From the NCBI GenBank assembly GCA_963556495.2, contig OY747713.1, positions 2,963,321-3,027,320 on the forward strand: DNA of 64,000 nt, written 5' to 3'. The notes beneath the pieces are model-generated. The model was not told the origin of the DNA. It did not search any database and was given only the letters and a program-made list of their open reading frames with translations. Position 1 is the stretch's first letter, and every line of letters begins with the position of its first letter. A program made the position numbers and the translations under genes. This DNA comes from Valencia hispanica. Its lineage: Eukaryota; Chordata; Actinopteri; Cyprinodontiformes; Valenciidae. Shown piece by piece: positions 55,866 to 64,000 of this stretch.

Positions 55866-56660
55866 ATGAAGTGATGGAGACAGGTACAAGGTCAGCCTTC
55901 TATCACCTGAAGAACATCTCTAGGATTAAAGGACTGATGTTGCAACAGGACCTAGAAAAACTCATCCATGCGTTTATCTTTAGTTGGATTGATTACTGCA
56001 ACAGCGTCTTCACAGGTCTGCCTAAAAAGTCAATCAGACAGCTGCAGCTGATCCAGAACGCTGCTGCTCGTGTTCCTCACTAGAACCAGGAAAGTAGAGC
56101 ACATCACCCCAGTTCTAAAGTCCTTACACTGGCTCCGTGTAGCTCAGAGAATAGACTTCTAAATATGTCTACTAGTTTATAAATCATTACATGGCTTAGC
56201 ACCAAAATATGTTGAAGATCTGTTGTCATGGTACCAACCACCAAGACCACTCAGGTCCTCCAACTCTAGCCTACTAAACATCCCTAGACTCAGAACTAAA
56301 CATGGAGAAGCAGCTTTCAGTTTCTATGCTCCTCTTATCTGGAACAGACTTCCTGACGAGTGTAGAGCTGCTGAAACTCTGAACTGCTTTAAATCGAGAC
56401 TAAAAACCATCTGTTTAGAATTGCCTTCGATTAAATGATTGATGTGATATGTATGAAATGTGTTCATGCTCTCTTGCTTTATTGATCTTTCTCTTGCTTT
56501 ATTGTGTATCATGTGTAATGTGTGTTTCTTTTACTTTTAATCTCCAATGTTATATTCCATGTCTGTTTGTTCTGTTTTTAAAATCACCAAATCATGTAAA
56601 GAACCTTGAATTACTCTGCTGTTGAAAGTGTGCTATACAAATAAAATTGCCTTGCCTAGC
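55866..56660 (+). mobile_element. L2-like LINE 3' end
   Basis: The + strand encodes SAFYHLKNISRIKGLMLQQD, LEKLIHAFIFSWIDYCNSVF and TGLPKKSIRQLQLIQNAAAR, then a frame break, then LRSSNSSLLNIPRLRTKHGE and a C-terminal NCFKSRLKTICLELPSIK with stop at about 56438. The 3' UTR ends with CTATACAAATAAAATTGCCTTGCC (56632-56656), a typical L2-type terminus. The catalytic palm is missing. Same family as 2945-3955. Confidence 0.85.
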
Positions 56661-57204
56661 CTTACATTTCCTGCTTTGTTTGGCTGTTGTGGAGGACAGG
56701 CATGCAGCCATTGTGACCTGGTAAACAAAATCTATAAAAAGAAACAAGTGTCTTACTAAAAGTGCAACTTATCCCTTCCCAGACCTCAATAAATGATTTG
56801 TCAAATTCAAACATTGCAGAATTGACTAGGATCGAAAATAATTATTTTATCTGTTGCTAATTTACAATAGCTGTGGGAACTGTTTTTTGTTGTTTTTTTT
56901 AACTGGGAGATCCTACATGGTAGTACAATCACTAACAATTAGGGTAAATACAAGCAAGTATTAATATAAATATGTGAACTATCCTAATTAACTTAGCTGG
57001 ATCATGCATCTCATTCATAAACTAAATAGATATCATACACTATTAATAACTAAGTTAAAAATATTATTGAAAACTTGCATTAAGTTAATGATAATTTAAT
57101 TTAAATATATTCTATCGACTTAAATATTAACTTACCGATTTAATATTTTATTTACAGCCTGGAAGGCAGAGGGTAGCAGAGTTGCTCTACCGCAGTTTTC
57201 AGGC
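56661..57204. other. Unassigned AT-rich sequence
   Basis: No gene or repeat recognised. Confidence 0.3.
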
Positions 57205-57957
57205 TCAAAGCTTCGGTTAGCTCCAGTTAGCTTCAGTTAGCTCCAGTTAGCTTTGGTTATCTTCAGTTAGCTCCAGTTAGCTTCGGTTATCTTCAGTTAG
57301 CTCCAGTTAGCTTCAGTTAGCTCCAGTTAGCTTCGGTTATCTTCAGTTAGCTCCAGTTATCTTCAGTTAGCTCCAGTTTGCTTCGGTTAGCTCCAGTTAG
57401 CTTCGGTTAGCTCCAGTTAGCTTTGGTTAGCTCCGGTTAGCTTCACCTAGCTTCGGTTAGCTTCAGTTAGCTTCGGTTAGCTTTGGTTGGCTTTGGTTAG
57501 CTCCAGTTAGCTTTGGTTAGCTCCGGTTAGCTCCAGCTAGCTTCAGTTAGCTCCAGTTAGCTTTGGTTAGCTTCGGTTAGCTCCAGTTTGCTTCAGTTAG
57601 CTTTGGTTAGCTTCAGTTAGCTCCAGTTATCTTCAGTTAGCTTCGGTTAGCTCCAGTTAGCTTTGGTTAGCTCCAGTTAGCTTCAGTTAGCTTCGGTTAG
57701 CTTCAGTTAGCTCCAGTTAGCTTCGGTTAGCTTTGGTTGGCTTTGGTTAGCTCCAGTTAGCTTTGGTTAGCTCCGGTTAGCTCCAGCTAGATTCAGTTAG
57801 CTCCAGTTAGCTTTGGTTAGCTTCGGTTAGCTCCAGTTTGCTTCAGTTAGCTCCAGTTAGCTTCAGTTAGCTCCAGTTAGCTTTGTTTAGGTTCGGTTAG
57901 CTTTGGTTAGCTCCAGTTAGCTTCATTAAGCTCCAGTTAGCTTAAGTTAGCTCCAGG
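57205..57957. repeat. 10-bp GTTAG minisatellite, about 75 units
   Basis: Decamers of the form CTYYRGTTAG (CTCCAGTTAG, CTTCGGTTAG, CTTTGGTTAG, CTTCAGTTAG) run almost without slips for 750 bases. Longer blocks repeat: a series of about 18 decamers including GGTTGGCTTTGGTTAG and CCGGTTAGCTCCAGCTAG occurs near 57480-57600 and again near 57730-57850. This shows block duplication about 250 bases apart. Confidence 0.95.
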
Positions 57958-58290
57958 ACTAGCTCCTGGCTACATCGGCTCAGAGTGTCAATCATGCGCC
58001 CCCGCCCTCACAGCGCCACTCTCAGCTCCACTCTCAGCTCCACCTCTTTGCCCATTTTTTTTATTTTCTGGCAATGACGAAACGCGTGAAGCAGACAAGA
58101 TGGCGGTGGTGGGAAGCGCCCAGTTTTCTTCATCTTTGCTCTTCAGAAACCTGTGGGTGACGTCACAGAGGCTGCGTCCAGTTATATACAGTCTTTGTTT
58201 ACACCGAAAATTGTACCTTTTCAATCATATTTAGGAATGTTAATTAATCGTGATTAATTAGATGAAAATGTTTAATCATTTGACAGCCCT
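57958..58290. mobile_element. Transposon end fragments
   Basis: ACAAGATGGCGGTGGTGGGAAG and GGGTGACGTCACAGAGGCTG, then TATACAGTCTTTG (58097-58199), is a phrase common at the end of THAP-type fish DNA transposons. It is followed by GTGATTAATTAG and TTTGACAGCCC, an hAT-like end. It may pair with 53220 and 52510 respectively. Confidence 0.45.
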
Positions 58291-59040
58291 TATTGAAACA
58301 TAATTTGTTTTAAGGAGGTTTTAATAATTGTAGTTTTGTTCAGGTAGACTTTTTCTTTGAATAAATGAACTCTGAAGTGAATTTTTTTATTTAATATAAT
58401 TTCTCCCCCTGGTCTCTACTGCTGTGAGCTGATACACAGTAGGCAGAAAGACACTGACAAGTTTCCCTCTTTAGTGAAGCTCTGCGTTACCATCAGGCAG
58501 GATTTTTCCCTCCGGATTGCGTCACTGGAAATGTTGACACAACACAAAAGCCGTCTCCCCCTCTGCATGATCCAGCCTGACCTCATTCATCCCAAACCCT
58601 CATCACATTCCCAGCTCGAGGCGGATGCTGGTCTGCTGCAGGTTTTCCTTGGAAAGTCGGCTTTAGGTGGAAAGAGAGGAGTTTTTCCGAGAGATCTGTT
58701 AAGTAGGATCCAAACTGAACATCAAAGGTTGAGCTCAGCTGCAGGTTTTCCAGGAACAGATTAATGAGAAGCAGATTCCGAATTTTACTGGATCCAGTCC
58801 AGAACATTTGATTCCAGATTAAACATCAGAGCCTGCATCCATCAGTCCATCCATCCTTCAGATGATCTGAAGCTCTGGGCTGTCAGAGAGAATCAGGAGA
58901 AAATCAGTCATATTTAAATCAGCTTCATCCTCTTTTTAGTGTCTCTGTGGTCATTTCCCACCCCACCTCAGTATCTATCTGTTATTAAAGTTCTTCCTGC
59001 TTCACACATGCAAACATGACAGACTCTTCATCTGTGAAGA
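58291..59040. other. Unassigned sequence
   Basis: No gene recognised. Two overlapping frames near 58474-58807 look non-coding. A short CATC run starts at about 58838. Confidence 0.3.
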
Positions 59041-59648
59041 TGCATCCATCCATCTATCCATTCGTCCATCCATTCCTCCATCCATCCGTTCATCTATCCA
59101 TTCGTCCATCCGTCCGTCCATCAGTCTATCCGTCCATCTGTCTATCCATCCGTTCATCTATCCATTCGTCCATCCGTCCGTCCATCAGTCTATCCATCCA
59201 TCAGTCTATCCATCCATCCATCCATCCATCCATCCATCCATCCGTCTATCCATCCATCCATTCGTCCGTCCATCAGTCTATCCATCCATCAGTCTATCCA
59301 TCCATCCATCCGTCTATCCATCCATCCATCAGTCCATCCATCCGTTCATCCATCCGTCCATCCATCCATCCATCCATCCATCTATCCATCCATCCATCCG
59401 TCTATCCATCCATCCATCAGTCCATCCATCCGTTCATCCATCCATCCGTCCATCCATCCATCAGTCCATCCATCCATCCATCCATCCATCCATCCATCCG
59501 CTCATCTATCCATCCATCCATCCATCCATCCGTCTATCCATCCATCCATCCATCCATCCATCCATCCATCCGTCTATCCATCCATCCATCTGTCCATCCA
59601 TCCGTCCATCCATCCATCAGTCTATCCATCCATCCATCAGTCCATCCA
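59041..59648. repeat. CATC tetranucleotide array, left block
   Basis: CATCCATCCATC with regular variants (CGTC, CAGTC, CTATC, GTTCATC). Protein-like frames (HPSIHPS) are artefacts. The array resumes after the LINE at 62185. Confidence 0.97.
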
Positions 59649-59909
59649 TTCAAATTCAAATTCAAAAATACTTTATTGATCCCAGAGGGAAATTAAGTGT
59701 TGTAGCTCATATTATTAATTATTCAAGGAGTTGTTGTAGATGATGATGGCTGTGGGCAGGAAGGATTTCCTGTAGCGGTCTGTATTGCAGCGAAACTGAA
59801 GAAGCCTCCGACTGAAGACGCTCTGTTGTTGTATGACTGTCTCATGAAGAGGATGCTCAGGGTTGTCCATATTTTTATTTTATTTTATGAAGAATCATTC
59901 TTTGCATCA

Positions 59910-61702
59910 TCATCTCCAGAGGTTCCACAGTCGTCCCAAGAACAGAACCAGAACCTTCTTTATCAGGTTGTTGAGCCTCTTTAAGTCCCTGGCTCTGATG
60001 CTGCTACCCCACCAGATGACGGCTGAAGAGATTACACTCTCCACAACAGACTTGTAGAAGATCTGCAGCATCTTGCTGCAAACCTTGAAGGACCTAAGCT
60101 TCCTCCAGAAGTCCAGTCTGCTCTGTCCCTTCTTGTAGACGGCTTCACTGTTCATTCTCCACTCCAGTCTGTTTTCAAGGTGAACTCTGAGGTATTTATA
60201 CTCCTCAACCACCTCCACTTCTTCTCTCATGATGGAAACAATGTTTGACTTATCCCTGTTTCTTCTGAAATCTACAATCATCTCCTTTGTTTTGTTCACA
60301 TTCAAGGTGAGACGATTGTTTCCACATCATGTCACAAAGCGGTCCACCAGCTCTCTGTATTCAGCTTCTTGTCCATCTCTGATACATCTGAGTATTTCTG
60401 CAGATGACAGGTCTCTGATTTGTACTGGAAGTCTGAGGTGTACAGAGTGAAAAGGAATGGTGAGAGTACGGTCCCCTGTGGTGCTCCTGTGCTGCTGACC
60501 ACCTGATTAGACACACAATTCTTCAGTCTCACAAACTGTGGTCTGTTGGTCAGGTAGTCATTGATCCAGGCGATTGTTGAGGGCTCCACCTGTGTCTTCA
60601 GGAGTTTCTGACAAAGCAAATCAGGCTGAATTGTGTTAAATGCACTGGAGAAATCAAAGAACATGATCCTCACAGTGCTGCCTGCTTTGTCCAGATGACA
60701 GTGGGTTGGTTGAAGTAGGTGGATGATGGCATCTTCAACTCCAACTCCACAGCGATAAACAAACTGCAGTGGGTCCTGATACGTTCTTGTTTGCTTATTC
60801 AGGGGCGCCAACAGGAGTCTCTCCAGGACCTTCATGATGTGGGATGTCAGGGCAACAGGTCTATAGTCATTGATGACTGATGGGTAAGTTCTTTTGGGTA
60901 CTGGAACAAGGAAGGATCTCTTCCACAACACTGGAACCTTCTCCTGAGTTAGGCTAAGGTTGAAGAGGTGCTGCAGAATCCCACAGAGCTGCTCTGCACA
61001 GGCCTTCAGGACTCTGGGGCTGACACCATCTGGACCTGCAGCCTTGTTCCGGTTCACTTTCTCCAGCTGTCTCTTCACCTGACTTTTGGAGACAGACAAG
61101 TGGGAGGGGGAGGCAAAGGGGGTAGCAGCATTTCCTGACTTGGTTGAAGTCAAACTTGTGGAATTAGAAGAGTCCATGGCTGAGGTGAAGGATAAAACAT
61201 CCGAGGTGTAACAGGAAAGCTGTTGATCAGAGGAGAGTGGGATGTCTGTTTGGCTGGGAACAGGAGAGGGGGATGCTGAGCTAGTTCCTGAACTGAACCT
61301 GTTGAAGAATGTGTTCAGTTCATTGGCTCTGTCCAGACTTCCATCTATCCAATCCTTCCTGTCCTTAAAACCTGTGATCTTTCTCATTCCTGACCAGACA
61401 TCTCTGATATTGTCCATCTGTAGTTTGTTCTCCAGCTTCTTCCTGTATGCCTCCTTGCTGTCTCTGATCTTGACCTTAAGTTGCTTCTGTATACTCCTCA
61501 GTAATTCCTTGTCTCCCTCCCTGAAGGCTCTTTTTTTCTTGTTTAGCAGTTCCTTCAGGTCACTGGTGATGCAGGGTTTGTTATTAGGGAAGCATCTCAC
61601 TGTTCTGGTGGGGATGATGTTGTCCACACAGAAGTTTATATAGTCAGTCACACACTCAGTCATGCCACTGATGTCCTCTCCATGTGCTTGGCAAAGAGTC
61701 AT
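59910..61702 (-). pseudogene. LINE reverse transcriptase, inactivated
   Basis: A 456-codon frame (61702 down to 60332) covers the linker (CFPNNKPCITSDLKELLNKK, KKRAFREGDKELLRSIQKQL) and the reverse transcriptase fingers and palm. Motifs include NRNKAAGPDGVSPRVLKACA, MKVLERLLLAPL, FFDFSSAFNTIQPDLL (motif A) and SSTGAPQGTVLSPFLFTLYT (motif B). At motif C the sequence reads LQKYSDVSEMD where YxDD is expected, so the second catalytic Asp is lost. The frame ends shortly after. A second frame (60305-59910) carries the rest: NVNKTKEMIVDFRRNRDKS, EEYKYLRVHLENRLEW, LQIFYKSVVESVISSAVIWW. The reading frames differ, so at least one frameshift lies between them. Confidence 0.88.
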
Positions 61703-61775
61703 CCAGTCTGTGGTTGCAAAACAATCCTGCAGGGCTTTTCAGCTTCCTGTGACCATTTTCTCACAGTTCGTTTTG

Positions 61776-62184
61776 TCACAGGTTGCCTCTGAACAAGTGG
61801 TTTATGTTCTGAACAGATAAAACAAGATTTTGATCTGATTGTCCCAGAGGAGGTCTTGGTTTAGACATGTATGAATCCTTTACATTTGCATAAAACAAAT
61901 CCAAGGTCCTGTTTTCTCTTGTAGAGCAGCTGACAAACTGTTGAAATGTTGGAAGTGTAGTAGAGAGCGAGGCATGATTAAAATCACCAGATATTGCCAC
62001 AAATGCATTGGGGTGCTGTGTCTGTAGCTTAGCAACAACGGAACTGATGACATCACATTTATCATCTGCAACGGCTGAAGGATTAATGTAAACAACTGCC
62101 AAAATTACACTGGTGAACTCTCTTGGTAAATAATATGGACGAAAACTCACTGCCAAGAGTTCGACATCTGGGCTGCAGAGACGT
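61776..62184 (-). pseudogene. LINE APE-type endonuclease, partial and inactivated
   Basis: The minus strand encodes [45 protein letters not shown] and RTLDLFYANVKDSY, then LGQSDQNLVLSV. GDFNHA is the catalytic Asp/Asn block of the apurinic-type endonuclease. The final SDQ replaces the invariant SDH, so the catalytic His is Gln. The N-terminal third is missing; the frame instead continues upstream into the CATC array (MDGWMYRW). It is separated from the reverse transcriptase by a frame break near 61710-61775. Confidence 0.85.
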
Positions 62185-62519
62185 ACTTCCATCCGTCCAT
62201 CTATTCTTTCATCCATCCATACATCCATCCATCTATACATCCATCCATCCATCTATACATCCATCCATCCATCTATTCATCCATCAATCCATCCATCCAT
62301 CTATTCATCCATCCATCCGTCCATCCATCCATCCATCCATCCATCCATCCATCCATCCATCCATCCATCCATCAGTCCAATAATCCATCCATCCGTCCGT
62401 CCATCCATCCATCCATCCATCCATCAGTCCAATAATCCATCCATCCATCCATCCATCCATCCATCAATCCATCCATCAGTCCATCCAACCATCCATCAGT
62501 CCATCCAACCATCCATCAG

Positions 62520-62552
<33 letters not shown>

Positions 62553-64000
62553 CCATCCATCCGTCTATCCATCCATCCATCAGTCCATCCATCCGTCCAT
62601 CCATCTATCCATCCATCCATCAGTCCATCCATCTGTTCATCCGTCTATCCATCCATCCATCCATCCATCCATCCATCCATCCATCCATCCATCCATCCAT
62701 CCATCCGTCTATCCATCCATCCATCTGTTCATCCATCCATCAGTCCATCCATCCATCCGTCTATCCATCCATCCATCTGTCCATCCATCCGTCCATCCAT
62801 CAGTCCATCCACCCATCCATCTGTACATCCATCTGTCCATCCGTCCATCCATCCATCCATCCATCCATCAGTCCATCCATCCACCCATCCATCTGTCCAT
62901 CCATCCATCTGTACATCCATCTGTCCATCCGTCCATCCATTCATCAGTTTATCCATCCATCCATCCATCCATCCATCAGTCCATCCATCCGTCCATCCAT
63001 CAGTCCATCCATCAGTCCATCCATCCATCCATCACTCCATCCATCCATCAGTCTATCCATCCACCCATCCATCTGTCCATCCATCTATCCATCCGTCCAT
63101 CCATCCATCAGTCTATCCATCCATCCATCCATCCATCCATCAGTCCATCCATCCGTCCGTCCATCCATCAGTCCATCCATCCATCCATCCAGCCATCCAT
63201 CCATCAGTCCATCCATCAGTCATCCATCCATCAGTCTATCCATCCATCCATCAGTCCATCCATCCGTCCATCCATCAATCCATCAGTCTGTCCATTCATC
63301 CCTCCATCCATCAGTCCATCCATCAATCCATCAGTCCATCCATCCATCCATCAGTCCATCCATCAGTCCATCCATCCATCCATCAGTCCATCCATCCATT
63401 CATCAGTCCATGCATCCATTCATCAGTCCATCAGTCCATCCATCCGTCCATCCATCCGTCCATCCATCAGTCCATCCATCAGTCCATCCATCCATCCATC
63501 CATCACTCCATCCATCCATCCATCTGTACATCCATCTGTCCATCCGTCCATCCATTCATCAGTCTATCCATCCATCCATCCGTCCATCCATTCATCAGTC
63601 TATCCATCCATCCATCCATCCATCCATCAGTCCATCCATCCGTCCATCCATCAGTCCATCCATCAGTCCATCCATCCATCCATCACTCCATCCATCCATC
63701 AGTCTATCCATCCACCCATCCATCTGTCCATCCATCTATCCATCCGTCCATCCATCCATCAGTCTATCCATCCATCCATCCATCCATCCATCAGTCCATC
63801 CATCCGTCCGTCCATCCATCAGTCCATCCATCCATCCATCCAGCCATCCATCCATCAGTCCATCCATCAGTCATCCATCCATCAGTCTATCCATCCATCC
63901 ATCAGTCCATCCATCCGTCCATCCATCAATCCATCAGTCTGTCCATTCATCCCTCCATCCATCAGTCCATCCATCAATCCATCAGTCCATCCATCCATCC
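62185..64000. repeat. CATC array, right block, with 651-bp higher-order repeat
   Basis: 1.8 kb of CATCCATC with ordered variants, continuing past the window edge. Rare landmarks recur at fixed distance. CATCACTCCATCC occurs at 63030 and 63681, and CCAGCCATCCATCC occurs at about 63189 and 63840, both 651 bases apart. An earlier landmark, CTGTACATCCATCTGTCC, occurs at about 62907 and 63522 (615 apart), because a 36-base block is repeated in the second copy. Confidence 0.95.

Larger units (their letters stand above)
59649..62184 (-). mobile_element. Rex/Babar-like LINE inserted in a CATC array
   Basis: A minus-strand non-LTR retrotransposon: partial endonuclease (61776-62184), reverse transcriptase (59910-61702) and a 3' end, TTTGAATTTGAATTTG-like, at 59649-59665 preceded by GGATCAATAAAGTATTTTTG. 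Both edges run directly into CATC repeats. The 5' end is truncated within the endonuclease. Tails of the same family are at 18062-18262 and 52858-53075. The clade name is by recognition and could be another jockey-superfamily group. Confidence 0.8.

Noticed and set aside
57205..57957. Interstitial telomere-like repeat
   Set aside because: The unit is a 10-mer with GTTAG, not the TTAGGG hexamer, and no TTAGGG run is present.
59016..59696. 226-codon HPSIHPS frame, and similar DGWMDGW frames at 62729-63028
   Set aside because: Direct translation of the CATC array. The repeat explains the frame entirely.

Overview
The window looks like intergenic-to-genic DNA from a teleost fish, most likely a percomorph. 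A cyprinodontiform is possible from the repeat flavour, but that is a guess. The evidence is a spliced vertebrate gene with GT-AG introns, a CpG-rich first exon, and many degraded vertebrate and teleost-type transposons (L2-like and Rex/Babar-like LINEs, Tc1, hAT-like and Harbinger-like elements, MITEs). There are also very long tetranucleotide arrays. Nothing is bacterial: there are no operons, no CRISPR arrays and no ribosome binding sites.

Only one gene is supported with high confidence: tmem170b on the + strand, in three coding exons (16090-16243, 20633-20803, 26300-26430). They encode a 151-residue, three-pass membrane protein. Its 5' end lies in a CpG island (about 15780-16360). Its first intron holds a 1.44 kb CCTT array ending about 180 bases before exon 2. 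Its second intron holds LINE fragments and a 0.6-0.7 kb tandem duplication directly before exon 3. A long 3' UTR may run to a polyadenylation signal near 31248.

Region by region. 1-13.8 kb: nested transposon remnants, including an inverted-repeat pair around an L2 tail, an hAT-like element split by an L2 fragment, a Harbinger-like MITE with TTA target duplications nested in another element, an AGCTAAAT minisatellite and a GGAA array. 13.8-15.35 kb: a 5'-truncated L2-like LINE. 15.4-31.3 kb: the tmem170b locus. 31.3-46 kb: Tc1, hAT-like and other DNA-transposon remnants, a possibly conserved low-copy stretch (32.83-34.23 kb) and a 15-copy, 52-bp CpG-rich minisatellite (40.19-40.98 kb). 46-53 kb: an L2 copy, then a nearly full-length Tc1 element inserted in a LINE tail. 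53-58.3 kb: pieces of THAP and SGNH-hydrolase coding sequence, an L2 3' end and a 10-bp GTTAG minisatellite. 59-64 kb: a large CATC array interrupted by a 2.5 kb endonuclease/reverse-transcriptase LINE whose catalytic motifs are damaged; the array ends in a 651-bp higher-order repeat.

I found no convincing new multi-gene system. The most useful leads are the repeat structures around the tmem170b exons, the CpG-rich 52-bp array with its repeated ACGTG core, the SGNH/THAP remnants, and two short unidentified reading frames (45730-46137 and 38737-39117). Family names for transposons come from recognition by eye and need a repeat-library search.
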